A DNA stretch of 47,774 bases from Phocaeicola massiliensis B84634 = Timone 84634 = DSM 17679 = JCM 13223 (GCF_000382445.1 NZ_KB905472.1:1826909-1874682); one strand, 5' to 3'; counted from the stretch's first letter, positions 31,661 to 40,316 are shown. The notes: generated by a model from the sequence alone, not told the origin. Numbers and translations are program-made.

Positions 31661-32869
31661 ATGAGAACAATAAGATTATTAGCAACCTCTCTATTGGTTG
31701 CATTAAGCATGGGAGTTAGTTCCTGTGGGGATGATGAATTGGAGGTTAATCCACCCTTAAACAATGTAGAACAGATGTGCTTGGAATATGGAATTACAGA
31801 CTATCAGAATATTGAATTACTAAGTCTGTTTGAACATGGAAATAATACTATTATCAATTTAGGTCAAGCAAACTTCTCTGGACTAAAGGATGACAAACTA
31901 TGGCTTGCATCATTCAAGGTAGAGGACAAATCACCCATCATTAATTGGACTGACGAGTTGCCATTTAATAGAAATCATAGGATATACAAAGGTTATGGAG
32001 AATATGAAGATGTCACTATTCAACAGATAACTCTATTGCAAGCAATGCCATTCAATCAAGACTTTGTAGCATCATTAAGTTACAGCTTTGGGAAAGACTA
32101 TAGCTATCACGCCTTACTGTTTAAGCAAAGTTCACAAACAAAAGAAATTCAACTCAAAGATAGTGGATTTGGCATAGGTGCATGGTACGAAAATTCTATC
32201 ATAAATGGTAAATGCTGTTACTCGTTGTCTGGTGATACTATTTACGTAGCAGAGAAAGGCTTTGGCTATCAAAATGTAGGAACAGTTTACAGTTCTGACC
32301 TTATATCACACCAAGAAGCTATATTTACTTGTAGAGACGAAGAAGGTTTCTTCGTTGGCAGAAGAAGTTTCAAATTAGGTCAAAACTTTTGGAAAGTTAA
32401 AGTCGCAGAGCTTAGCAACGAACCTGCTGATGCCAAAATTGAGGTAAGTGTAGAAGATAAGTCCAAGCAAGTTTGGAAGTACAATGTCAATATTATCCAT
32501 TACGATGGGACAAAGAAGGATGTAACATTTGAAGTAAATATTGACAACGGTACAATTAAAGGAGAGGATAATTATACTTCTCTCATTATAGGCAAATGGA
32601 AAATGACAAGTGGTAACGCTATCGCCACCCATGTAACTTATAAAAATGACAGTACATTTGAATATACAAGTACAGAAGATAGCTCTTACAAGGAAGTGGG
32701 CAAGTACAAGATAGACGGTAACAAGCTCTATGAAATGTACAGCGATGAAGAAGAATGGATTATCAATGATATTCTGTTACTTAATTCTATGACCTTATCA
32801 GTGCAGGAATTGGAAGCTGATGGAGTAACACCCACAGGTCAGAAGTACTCTTATCAGAGAGTGGAATAA
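31661..32869 (+). CDS. Lipoprotein with C-terminal lipocalin-like domain
   Basis: A 402-residue surface or periplasmic lipoprotein. The signal peptide MRTIRLLATSLLVALSMGVSSC has its lipobox cysteine at 22. The long middle part (about 40-300) is beta-rich with no family I can name. The final ~85 residues (LIIGKWKMTSGNAIATHVTYKNDSTFEYTS...GKYKIDGNKLYEMYSDEEEW) follow the lipocalin-like pattern of many Bacteroides lipoproteins: GKW opening, DGTF-like turn and a GxYxIxG strand. It is the only clear envelope gene of the element and so its most likely cargo. Confidence 0.75.
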   Translation: MRTIRLLATSLLVALSMGVSSCGDDELEVNPPLNNVEQMCLEYGITDYQNIELLSLFEHGNNTIINLGQANFSGLKDDKLWLASFKVEDKSPIINWTDELPFNRNHRIYKGYGEYEDVTIQQITLLQAMPFNQDFVASLSYSFGKDYSYHALLFKQSSQTKEIQLKDSGFGIGAWYENSIINGKCCYSLSGDTIYVAEKGFGYQNVGTVYSSDLISHQEAIFTCRDEEGFFVGRRSFKLGQNFWKVKVAELSNEPADAKIEVSVEDKSKQVWKYNVNIIHYDGTKKDVTFEVNIDNGTIKGEDNYTSLIIGKWKMTSGNAIATHVTYKNDSTFEYTSTEDSSYKEVGKYKIDGNKLYEMYSDEEEWIINDILLLNSMTLSVQELEADGVTPTGQKYSYQRVE

Positions 32870-32933
32870 AAGATTTACGCATACTAAAAGTGAGCAGCAT
32901 TTGAATAAACTCTTATGCTGCTCTTTTCTATAA

Positions 32934-33305
32934 CTATTTCATAAATACAAAATAAACAGCCAATATCAAGCAAACGAAGGCAGCTATATGATTCCAGTGC
33001 AAAGCTTCACCTTTAAAGAATACAGTTGTAAAAACTGTGAATATAATAAGAGTTATTACTTCTTGAAGAACTTTCAACTGCATCAATGAAAATGGTCCTC
33101 CATTACCTACATATCCAATGCGATTCGCTGGAATTTGACAAGAATACTCAAAAAAAGCTATTGACCAACTAAAGGCTATTACACCTATCAAAGGAAGAGC
33201 AGCAAACCAAGAATATTCCTGCTTCATCTTTAAATGACCATACCAAGCAAAAGTCATAAAGACATTTGATACTATAAGCAATAAAATTGTGTAGAGAGCT
33301 TTCAT
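32934..33305 (-). CDS. Element-borne intact copy of the DMT-type target gene
   Basis: A 123-residue inner-membrane protein with four hydrophobic helices, DMT_6-like, resembling half-size multidrug/metabolite transporters. It can be aligned end to end with the split host gene: identical blocks are SNVFMTFAWYGHLKMKQE, SWFAALPLIGVIAFSW and GGPF, with conservative changes elsewhere. It lies on the same strand as the severed 5' fragment and begins only 32 bp after that fragment's stop, so it takes the position of the disrupted gene in the ttcA-like operon. It has no clear promoter of its own. It also contains the 15-bp ATACTCAAAAAAAGC (33144-33158) present at the host crossover site. Confidence 0.88.
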   Translation of the reverse strand: MKALYTILLLIVSNVFMTFAWYGHLKMKQEYSWFAALPLIGVIAFSWSIAFFEYSCQIPANRIGYVGNGGPFSLMQLKVLQEVITLIIFTVFTTVFFKGEALHWNHIAAFVCLILAVYFVFMK

Positions 33306-33337
33306 ATTATTCTAATTCTACTATACATTATTATATA

Positions 33338-33550
33338 TCAACATAAAGTGTTAAATTTCCAGTTGGGTTTTTCCGTTTTATTATACTCAAAAAAAGCAAC
33401 CGCCCAACTAAAAGCAATCACGCCAATCAATGGAAGTGCCGCAAACCAACTGAATTCCTGTTTCATCTTTAAATGCCCATACCATGCAAAAGTCATGAAC
33501 ACATTCGAAAAAATCAATAAAATGATTGAATAAATACCTTGAGATACCAT
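33338..33550 (-). pseudogene. 5' fragment of the DMT-type gene, chimeric with the element end
   Basis: Host-derived codons run from ATG 33550 (MVSQGIYSIILLIFSNVF) to the core at 33383 (AFFEY). The frame then continues for 14 codons of element sequence (NKTEKPNWKFNTLC) to a stop at 33338. The product would have two helices and is probably non-functional. The ATG lies 7 bp after the ttcA-like stop, so the gene was the second one of that operon. Its other half is at 21837-22050. Confidence 0.9.
33353..33389. other. attR: attP half-site and core repeat
   Basis: AAATTTCCAGTTGGG (33353-33367) is the inverted partner of CCCAAGTGAAATTT at 22069-22082. It sits 15 bp inside the second ATACTCA (33383-33389). 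Right of the core, host sequence continues AAAAAAGCAACC. Confidence 0.75.
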
Positions 33551-33557
33551 TTTGTTC

Positions 33558-34304
33558 TTAATCTATTTTATCAGGAAGTAAATCCTCCTGTATGTTTGTC
33601 ATACTTCCCCATAAGCTATAACGTGCCTCGGGATTCAATTTCTCTAAAGATTTCAACACCTCTTTCATGTCCGAACGATTTGACTGGCTTTCGTAAGGAC
33701 AATTCTTTATCTGCCGACGATACCCCCGAACACGAGCCATATCTGACAAATCAGACTCATGCACCAAGCACATGGGACGAATGATAGTCATGTCAAACTT
33801 ACGCATCACCAACCGAGGCGGCATAGTTCCAAATGCCCCTTGAAAAGTGATATTCATCAACAATGTTTCCAAAATATCATCCATGTGATGCCCCAATGCT
33901 ATCTTAGTACATCCATGCTCTTTAGCAACTGTGAAAAGAGCCTTCCTCCGATTCCACGAACAAAGGAAGCACGGAGATTTACGAGTATCAGTTGACAAAT
34001 CGAACGATGTTTCAAAATACACAAATGGCACTCCCAAACCCTCAGCATAATTCTTCAAGTATTCCAAATCGGACTGATAAGGAATATTCGTCATGCCAAT
34101 GTGTACTGCCATAACCGTAAAACGTGGTTTTAAGATACGAGAACGCTTTGCCAACAATTCCAATAACGCCAACGAATCTTTACCTCCGGACAAACCAACC
34201 AATATCTTATCTCCATCTTCAATAAGACGATATTTCACCATCCCCTTGTTAAAGCGTTGCTCCACACGGCGCATTATTTTATCTTCTTCCGTAAATTGTG
34301 CCAT
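33558..34304 (-). CDS. TtcA-like tRNA 2-thiolation ATPase
   Basis: A 248-residue PP-loop enzyme. The ATP-pyrophosphatase motif is GLSGGKDSL (near residue 48), the PCFLC cysteine pair follows (near 112-116) and then GHHMDDILETLLMN. This is the TtcA/TilS-like group that thiolates tRNA using a bound Fe-S cluster. The third family cysteine may be that of KNCPYESQSN. The start is the ATG at 34304 (MAQFTEEDKIMRRV); an upstream ATG frame overlaps the promoter box. It is first in an operon whose second gene is the disrupted DMT-type gene. Confidence 0.87.
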   Translation of the reverse strand: MAQFTEEDKIMRRVEQRFNKGMVKYRLIEDGDKILVGLSGGKDSLALLELLAKRSRILKPRFTVMAVHIGMTNIPYQSDLEYLKNYAEGLGVPFVYFETSFDLSTDTRKSPCFLCSWNRRKALFTVAKEHGCTKIALGHHMDDILETLLMNITFQGAFGTMPPRLVMRKFDMTIIRPMCLVHESDLSDMARVRGYRRQIKNCPYESQSNRSDMKEVLKSLEKLNPEARYSLWGSMTNIQEDLLPDKID

Positions 34305-34326
34305 ATCTGTTTTTAGAAATCGGGCA

Positions 34327-34334
34327 CAAAAATA
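34327..34334 (-). promoter_or_regulatory. Promoter -7 box of the ttcA-like operon
   Basis: TATTTTTG on the minus strand, perfect TAnnTTTG, 22 nt before the ATG at 34304. By position it should drive ttcA, the severed 5' fragment and, by read-through, the element's replacement copy. Confidence 0.6.
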
Positions 34335-34407
34335 CATGAAAAGAATGATTTATGGAAGATTTCATAAAATAGAATGAAGTAAAGTGGCATAATTCCAATA
34401 AATATTG

Positions 34408-34415
34408 TATTTTTG
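34408..34415 (+). promoter_or_regulatory. Promoter -7 box of the TPR/propeller gene
   Basis: TATTTTTG, perfect TAnnTTTG, 31 nt before the ATG at 34447. Confidence 0.6.
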
Positions 34416-34446
34416 AATTTAGAATAGTACAAATATTGCAGATAAA

Positions 34447-35859
34447 ATGATACGCAAAAGATACATAGCCTGCCTGTTTGCCTTAGGGCTGACGAGCAGC
34501 ATGATGGCGCAAAACCTCGAACAAGCTAAAAAACTTTTCCTTGAAGGAGAATTTGAAAAGGCCAAACCTGTGTTTCAGAGTTTGGTGAAAAAGGCCCCAT
34601 CCAATGCCAATTATAATTATTGGTATGGTGCTTGCTGCTATGAAACCGGAGAAAAAGTTGAAGCACAACCCTATCTGGAGAAAAGTGCGGCACGCAAAGT
34701 GATTGATGCATTCAAATATCTGGGAAAGCTATATTATGATATGTACCGCTTCGAAGATGCAGTGGACAACTACGAGCAACACATCGAATGGCTGGAAAAG
34801 AAAAAACGACCAACCGAAGCAGCTGAATCCGAATTAGAAATTATCAAACAAGGCGCACGCATGATTAAGGGTGTGGAAGACGTAGCCGTAATAGATAGCT
34901 TTGTGGTAGACAAGAACGAATTTCTGAAAGCATATAAAGTGAGTCGTGAATCAGGTACTTTACATCAAGACAACTCCATCGCAGGCACTATTTACCAGTC
35001 AGAAATGGGTAATAAAATAATTTATGGTGATCAAGACCCTGATGGAAAAATGCAACTTTACTCACGCATAAAGCTGATAAATAACTGGAGCGATCCGGAA
35101 CCTTTAAATACCCTGAATGAACAGGGAAATGTCAACTACCCCTATCTGATGGCAGACGGAGTAACACTATATTATGCTTCTGATGGAGAAGGCTCGTTGG
35201 GTGGATATGACATATTTGTTACTCGCTATGACTCAGAAAGTAGTAGCTACTTACGACCGGATAATATTGGAATGCCCTTTAATTCACCGGCCAATGATTA
35301 TATGTATGTCATTGATGAATTAAATAATTTAGGATGGTTTGCATCCGACCGCTATCAACCTGAAGACAAGGTCTGTATTTATGTTTTTGTTCCAAATGAA
35401 ACGAAGGTAGTATACGATTATGAAAATACTGACCCGACAACACTTAAAGAGGCAGCTAGCTTGCGTTCTATCCGAACCACTTGGAAAGATACAGATAAAG
35501 TACGTATTGCCAAACAAAAGTTAGCTGCCCTGATATATGCCAAAGATACGGAAAAGAAGGAAGGAGACTTTTTATTTATAATAGATGATTCCACTGTCTA
35601 TCACACTCTCAATGATTTCCGCTCCACCCCTGCACGAGCCGCATACCAACAAGTGATGCAGAAGCAAAAAGATTATGATATGCTCTCCAAAAATCTTGAA
35701 GAGAAACGAGAGCAATATGCTCAAAGCAATCGTTCACAAAAGAAAGCCCTCGCTCCCGGCATACTTGACTTAGAAAAACGGACCGAACAGCTTTTGAAAG
35801 AAATTGAAAAGCTTACTCTGAACGTACGAAACGAAGAGATAAAGAAATTAAAACACTAA
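34447..35859 (+). CDS. Exported TPR and PD40-propeller protein
   Basis: A 470-residue secreted protein with a signal peptide (about 1-21, SMMA-Q). Residues 22-125 form tetratricopeptide-type repeats (NLEQAKKLFLEGEFEKAKPVFQSL; YLGKLYYDMYRFEDAVDNYEQHI). The middle has PD40/WD40-like propeller strands (YGDQDPDGKMQLYSR; LYYASDGEGSLGGYDIFVTR; GWFASDRYQ), and the end (about 395-470) is a charged coiled coil. This build is common in Bacteroidetes envelope proteins related to the OmpA-linked TPR/PD40 group. It is probably a periplasmic scaffold; the exact role is unknown. nfeD follows 11 bp later. Confidence 0.8.
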   Translation: MIRKRYIACLFALGLTSSMMAQNLEQAKKLFLEGEFEKAKPVFQSLVKKAPSNANYNYWYGACCYETGEKVEAQPYLEKSAARKVIDAFKYLGKLYYDMYRFEDAVDNYEQHIEWLEKKKRPTEAAESELEIIKQGARMIKGVEDVAVIDSFVVDKNEFLKAYKVSRESGTLHQDNSIAGTIYQSEMGNKIIYGDQDPDGKMQLYSRIKLINNWSDPEPLNTLNEQGNVNYPYLMADGVTLYYASDGEGSLGGYDIFVTRYDSESSSYLRPDNIGMPFNSPANDYMYVIDELNNLGWFASDRYQPEDKVCIYVFVPNETKVVYDYENTDPTTLKEAASLRSIRTTWKDTDKVRIAKQKLAALIYAKDTEKKEGDFLFIIDDSTVYHTLNDFRSTPARAAYQQVMQKQKDYDMLSKNLEEKREQYAQSNRSQKKALAPGILDLEKRTEQLLKEIEKLTLNVRNEEIKKLKH

Positions 35860-35870
35860 TACAAGCTAAA

Positions 35871-36338
35871 ATGGAAGCACTTATTATCATCGCTCTAATA
35901 TTGGCCGGTCTACTTCTCTTTATTGTAGAAGTATTCCTTATTCCAGGTATTAGTATTGCCGGAATAGCGTCAGTTATTTGTATCTTGTATGCTAATTATT
36001 ATGCCTTTTCCGCTTTAGGGCCGGAAGCAGGCTTTCTTACACTGGCAGTTTCAGCTGTGGGATGTATCGGTATCACCGCGTGGTTTATGCATTCCAAGAC
36101 AATGGATAAACTATCTTTAAAGAAAAGCCTCGACTATAAAATCAACCCATTGAAAGGATTGAATATTAAAGTCGGTAACAAAGGTATCACAGTTACTCGT
36201 CTAGCCTTGATCGGTAATGCTGAGATAAGCGGACATATTATAGAAGTCCGTTCTGCCGACGGACTGATAGATGAAAAAACACCTATCTATGTAGAGCGTA
36301 TCGTAGAAAATACGGTCATTGTACGTAAACTCAAATAA
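35871..36338 (+). CDS. NfeD-family membrane protein
   Basis: A 155-residue protein with two or three membrane helices ([57 protein letters not shown]) and a C-terminal OB-fold-like domain ([53 protein letters not shown]). This is the short NfeD form that partners with flotillin-like FloA, encoded 31 bp downstream. The pair organises membrane microdomains. Confidence 0.87.
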   Translation: MEALIIIALILAGLLLFIVEVFLIPGISIAGIASVICILYANYYAFSALGPEAGFLTLAVSAVGCIGITAWFMHSKTMDKLSLKKSLDYKINPLKGLNIKVGNKGITVTRLALIGNAEISGHIIEVRSADGLIDEKTPIYVERIVENTVIVRKLK

Positions 36339-36369
36339 CATAAATATTCACACTAAAATACGAATTACC

Positions 36370-37368
36370 ATGATTGAACCCAACTATCTTCCCTTCATTC
36401 TCATTGGAGGCGGAATTATTTTTGTAATATTATTTTTTCATTATGTACCATTCTTCCTTTGGCTTTCAGCCAAAGTATCAGGTGTACGCATCTCATTAAT
36501 ACAGTTATTCTTAATGCGCATCCGAAATGTCCCGCCATACGTCATCGTCCCGGCAATGATTGAAGCGCATAAAGCCGGTTTGAGTACTATCACTCGCGAC
36601 GAGCTGGAAGCACACTATATGGCAGGCGGACACGTAGAAAAAGTGGTACACGCATTGGTTTCTGCTTCTAAAGCTAACATCGAACTTTCTTTTCAAATGG
36701 CAACAGGAATTGACTTGGCAGGTCGTGATGTATTTGAAGCCGTGCAAATGTCTGTCAATCCGAAAGTAATTGACACTCCTCCTGTTACTGCCGTAGCAAA
36801 AGATGGTATCCAATTGATAGCCAAGGCACGCGTTACCGTACGCGCTAATATACGTCAATTAGTAGGTGGCGCAGGAGAAGACACCATTTTGGCACGTGTA
36901 GGCGAAGGTATCGTATCCTCTATCGGATCGTCCGAGAACCACAAATCGGTATTGGAGAATCCGGATTCAATCTCCAAACTGGTACTCCGCAAAGGCTTGG
37001 ATGCCGGAACAGCTTTTGAAATTCTATCAATCGATATTGCGGATATAGATATAGGTAGAAACATCGGTGCAGCCTTGCAAATTGATCAAGCTAATGCAGA
37101 CAAAAATATCGCACAAGCCAAGGCTGAGGAACGTCGTGCCATGGCAGTCGCACTGGAACAGGAAATGAAAGCGAAAGCCGAAGAAGCACGCGCCAACGTA
37201 ATCCAAGCAGAAGCTGAAGTACCCAAAGCCATGGCTGAAGCATTTCGTAGTGGCAATCTAGGCATCATGGATTATTATCGTATGAAAAATATACAGGCAG
37301 ATACCTCCATGCGCGAAAATATTGCAAAACCCGAAACAAGTTTCGGCAATGAACCGTTAAGCAAATAA
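36370..37368 (+). CDS. floA: Flotillin-like protein FloA
   Basis: A 332-residue membrane-associated scaffold. An N-terminal hydrophobic segment ([25 protein letters not shown]) anchors it; the SPFH/band-7-type domain follows, then an alanine/glutamate-rich coiled coil with repeated AEA/KAEEAR (about 240-295). Sequence blocks such as [48 protein letters not shown] and [19 protein letters not shown] are diagnostic of FloA/YqfA. The start is the ATG at 36370 (MIEPNYLP); an upstream TTG/ATG frame overlaps nfeD. Confidence 0.93.
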   Translation: MIEPNYLPFILIGGGIIFVILFFHYVPFFLWLSAKVSGVRISLIQLFLMRIRNVPPYVIVPAMIEAHKAGLSTITRDELEAHYMAGGHVEKVVHALVSASKANIELSFQMATGIDLAGRDVFEAVQMSVNPKVIDTPPVTAVAKDGIQLIAKARVTVRANIRQLVGGAGEDTILARVGEGIVSSIGSSENHKSVLENPDSISKLVLRKGLDAGTAFEILSIDIADIDIGRNIGAALQIDQANADKNIAQAKAEERRAMAVALEQEMKAKAEEARANVIQAEAEVPKAMAEAFRSGNLGIMDYYRMKNIQADTSMRENIAKPETSFGNEPLSK

Positions 37369-37514
37369 TAACTTAGGACGTACTGATTATATCTACCATA
37401 GAAGCAAGCTCTCATGAAGTTACCCGATATTCCGAAAAGATATCAAATGTATGCATCCATAGATCTTCTTCTATTATTTTGAAAAAATATTTATTATAAA
37501 AACAATTAAAAGCA

Positions 37515-38399
37515 ATGGCCATGAAAAAATATTATGCCGAATCTGAATTGATTATCAATCCTGATGGTTCTATTTTTCACCTTCATGTAAAGCCGGAACA
37601 ACTAGCAGATAAAATAATTCTTGTGGGTGACCCGGGTCGTGTAGCTTTAGTAGCTTCCCATTTCGACACCATAGAGTGTGAAGTAGAAAGTCGTGAGTTT
37701 AAGACCATTACCGGAACCTATAAAGATAAACGTATTACGGTAGTTTCTACAGGTATTGGCTGCGACAATATAGATATCGTAATGAACGAATTGGATGCTT
37801 TGGCTAATATCGATTTTAAAAGCCGTTATGAGAAAGATAAGTTACGCCAACTGCAACTAGTACGCATAGGTACTTGTGGAGGTTTGCAACCTTATACTCC
37901 TGTAGGTACATATATCTGTTCAGAAAAGTCTATCGGTTTTGATGGATTGCTTAATTTTTATGCCGGCCGTAATGAAGTATGTGATCTCAAAATGGAACAA
38001 GCATTCATCAATTATATGGGTTGGGAAGGCAATGTATGCATCGCACATCCTTACGTTATTAATGCAGACAAAGAACTCATTGACCGCATCGCACAAAATG
38101 ATATGATTCGCGGGGTAACTATCGCAGCCGGAGGCTTCTTTGGACCACAAGGACGGGAGCTCCGTATCCCTTTGGCCGATCCCAAACAAAATGAAAAAAT
38201 TGAACAATTTGAATATGAGGGATACCATATCACTAACTTCGAAATGGAAAGTTCTGCACTTGCAGGGCTTGCACGCTTAATGGGTCACAAAGCGATGACT
38301 GTATGTATGGTTATTGCTAACCGATTAATAAAGGAAGCCAACACAGGATATAAAAATTCTATTGACGAACTGATAAAAAAAGTTTTAGAACGAATATAA
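37515..38399 (+). CDS. Nucleoside phosphorylase
   Basis: A 294-residue enzyme of the PNP/UDP family that splits nucleosides with phosphate. The phosphate-binding GDPGRVALVASHF, VVSTGIGCDNIDIVMNEL, the core VRIGTCGGLQ and the nucleoside/ribose-binding FEMESSALAGLARLMGH are all present. The last resembles uridine phosphorylase and related members; base preference (uridine or purine) cannot be settled by eye. The start is MAMKKYY or two codons later. It stands 146 bp after floA and 9 bp before the fRMsr gene. Confidence 0.88.
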   Translation: MAMKKYYAESELIINPDGSIFHLHVKPEQLADKIILVGDPGRVALVASHFDTIECEVESREFKTITGTYKDKRITVVSTGIGCDNIDIVMNELDALANIDFKSRYEKDKLRQLQLVRIGTCGGLQPYTPVGTYICSEKSIGFDGLLNFYAGRNEVCDLKMEQAFINYMGWEGNVCIAHPYVINADKELIDRIAQNDMIRGVTIAAGGFFGPQGRELRIPLADPKQNEKIEQFEYEGYHITNFEMESSALAGLARLMGHKAMTVCMVIANRLIKEANTGYKNSIDELIKKVLERI

Positions 38400-38408
38400 T
38401 CACTACAG

Positions 38409-38894
38409 ATGGAAGCCAATTTCAAACAAACAACTACTGATAAAGAAGAACGCTACAGCCTCTTCCTACCCCAATTCGAGCTTCTAATTTCGAACGAAAA
38501 GGAAGAAGTTAGTGTTCTTGCCAATGCCTGTGCCGCCCTTCATGAAGCCTTTGGTTTTTTTTGGGTAGGTTTCTATCTAGTCAAAAATGATAAACTCATT
38601 CTCGGTCCTTTTCAAGGAAGTGTCGCTTGTTACCATATCCGCAAAGGAAAAGGAGTATGCGGAACTTCATGGGCTGAATCTCGTACACTGATAGTACCTG
38701 ATGTGGAACAATTCCCCGGACACATTGCATGCAGCTCCCTCTCCCGTTCCGAAATAGTAGTCCCTATCCTTGCTGATGAACAAGTAAAAGGAGTGTTGGA
38801 CATTGATAGCGACGTATTAAACTCTTTTAATGAAATAGACCGCTACTACTTGGAAAAAGTAGCTGCCGTCATAGCTAAAACATTGTACTATTAA
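38409..38894 (+). CDS. Free methionine-R-sulfoxide reductase (GAF domain)
   Basis: A 161-residue cytosolic GAF-fold enzyme that reduces free methionine-R-sulfoxide. The three cysteines C74 (GSVACYHI), C84 (GKGVCGTSW) and C108 (HIACSSLSRSEIV) keep the exact spacing of the E. coli enzyme (84, 94, 118). SSLSRSEIVVPI and GVLDIDSDVLNSF are further family hallmarks. The electron donor is thioredoxin, whose reductase is encoded in this window at 6135. It is 2 bp upstream of mnmE and likely co-transcribed with it. Confidence 0.92.
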   Translation: MEANFKQTTTDKEERYSLFLPQFELLISNEKEEVSVLANACAALHEAFGFFWVGFYLVKNDKLILGPFQGSVACYHIRKGKGVCGTSWAESRTLIVPDVEQFPGHIACSSLSRSEIVVPILADEQVKGVLDIDSDVLNSFNEIDRYYLEKVAAVIAKTLYY

Positions 38895-38895
38895 G

Positions 38896-40296
38896 ATGAA
38901 AATGATAAACCAAGATACTATCTGTGCAATTGCCACCGCTCAAGGAGGAGCCATCGGAATTATCCGTGTATCCGGTCCTAGAGCTATTGAAATAACTTCA
39001 CACCTATTTATCCCTGTACAAGGAAAACCATTAACCGAGCGAAAGCCTTATACTCTTACTTTCGGAAAAATCCTTTCTCCACAAGGAGAAGTTATCGACG
39101 AAGTATTGGTTTCTTTATTCCGTGCCCCCCATTCTTATACCGGTGAAGACAGCACAGAAATCATGTGTCATGGTTCATCCTATATTTTACAACAAGTAAT
39201 ACAACTCCTCATCCAGAGCGGATGCCGATCCGCATTGCCTGGTGAGTACACCCAACGTGCTTTTCTGAACGGAAAGATGGACTTGAGCCAAGCCGAAGCC
39301 GTAGCTGATTTAATCGCTTCTTCTTCTGCTGCAAGTCATCGTCTGGCAATGAGCCAAATGCGCGGTGGATTCAGTAAAGAACTTGCCGAACTACGTAATC
39401 GGTTGCTACACTTCACTTCGTTAATGGAGTTGGAACTGGACTTTAGCGACCATGAAGAATTGGAGTTTGCCAACCGCAGTGAACTGAACGAACTCGCTGC
39501 CCATATCGAACAAGTCATTGCACGATTAGCACACTCTTTCAGCGTAGGAAATGCCATCAAAAACGGTATTCCGGTAGCGATTATCGGAGAAACGAACGTT
39601 GGAAAATCCACTTTATTGAATGCATTGCTAAATGAAGAAAAAGCCATTGTAAGCGATATCCATGGAACCACCCGCGATGTGATAGAGGATACAATAAATT
39701 TACAAGGCATTACCTTCCGGTTCATTGACACCGCAGGCATCCGTCAGACATCCGATACCATTGAAAGTCTAGGGATAAAGCGCACTTTTAAAAAAATGGA
39801 ACAATCCCATATCATTTTATGGATGATAGACTCTACAGATGTCAAAGGGCGGCTCGAAGAGTTACAAACCGAAATTCTTCCGCATTGCCAAAGTAAGAAA
39901 CTGATTATTCTGTTCAATAAATCAGAATTGTTACTGCCCATACAAAAAGAAGAACTAGCAACTATGTTTGCCAATATTGAAACGGAGAAGTTATTTATTT
40001 CCGCCAAGAAACGAGAAAACATAACCACTTTGGAAGAGAAATTAGTGCAAGCAGCTACTTTGCCGGAAATCAGTCTTAATGATATTATTATCACAAATGC
40101 AAGACATTACGAAGCATTAGTCCAAGCCCTGAACTCCATTCATAGAGTACAGGAAGGATTACAATCGGATCTACCAGGAGATTTGGTAAGCGAGGATTTA
40201 AGACAATGTATCTTCCATCTTTCAGATATTGTGGGAGATGTAACTAATGATGAAGTGCTTGAAAATATATTTAAAAACTTCTGCATCGGCAAATAA
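38896..40296 (+). CDS. mnmE: tRNA modification GTPase MnmE
   Basis: A 466-residue GTPase that, with MnmG, modifies U34 of certain tRNAs. The N-terminal tetrahydrofolate-binding domain (DTICAIATAQGGAIGIIRVSGP) and the central helical domain are followed by the G domain: G1 GETNVGKST, G3 DTAGIRQT, G4 NKSE. The C-terminal FCIGK carries the essential cysteine. The start is the ATG at 38896 or two codons later. Its last 18 bp, TTCTGCATCGGCAAATAA (40279-40296), are the mnmE/thdF end used as attachment site by SGI1-type islands, and a tyrosine integrase gene lies just beyond. Confidence 0.96.
   Translation: MKMINQDTICAIATAQGGAIGIIRVSGPRAIEITSHLFIPVQGKPLTERKPYTLTFGKILSPQGEVIDEVLVSLFRAPHSYTGEDSTEIMCHGSSYILQQVIQLLIQSGCRSALPGEYTQRAFLNGKMDLSQAEAVADLIASSSAASHRLAMSQMRGGFSKELAELRNRLLHFTSLMELELDFSDHEELEFANRSELNELAAHIEQVIARLAHSFSVGNAIKNGIPVAIIGETNVGKSTLLNALLNEEKAIVSDIHGTTRDVIEDTINLQGITFRFIDTAGIRQTSDTIESLGIKRTFKKMEQSHIILWMIDSTDVKGRLEELQTEILPHCQSKKLIILFNKSELLLPIQKEELATMFANIETEKLFISAKKRENITTLEEKLVQAATLPEISLNDIIITNARHYEALVQALNSIHRVQEGLQSDLPGDLVSEDLRQCIFHLSDIVGDVTNDEVLENIFKNFCIGK
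40279..40296. other. Probable island attachment site at the mnmE 3' end
   Basis: TTCTGCATCGGCAAATAA encodes the terminal FCIGK and stop. SGI1 in Salmonella integrates into the equivalent last 18 bp of thdF (mnmE) with a tyrosine integrase (established knowledge). Here a tyrosine integrase gene and foreign restriction genes begin immediately after. The other end of the island is not in the window. Confidence 0.55.
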
Positions 40297-40316
40297 TACA
40301 AAGAAAAGAAAAGCAT

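Larger units (their letters stand above)
22044..33389. mobile_element. 11.3-kb serine-recombinase integrative element carrying a replacement copy of its target gene
   Basis: Both ends carry the 7-bp direct repeat ATACTCA (22044-22050 and 33383-33389). The flanks are the two halves of one gene, and the interior is visibly AT-richer with heavy AGA arginine codon use. In order it encodes a large serine recombinase, an orphan protein, a DGQHR protein, small ORFs, a Rep-like winged-helix protein, DUF3871, RadC/JAB, a short tyrosine recombinase, two orphans, a lipoprotein and a full DMT-type gene. No relaxase, coupling protein or type IV secretion gene is seen, so it cannot be self-transmissible by known means; a Rep-like gene suggests an excised circle that replicates or uses helper functions. 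Confidence 0.88.

Noticed and set aside
33558..33784. Plus-strand frames opposite the ttcA-like gene and similar shadows elsewhere
   Set aside because: They lie antisense to genes with clear motifs and have no promoters or family features.
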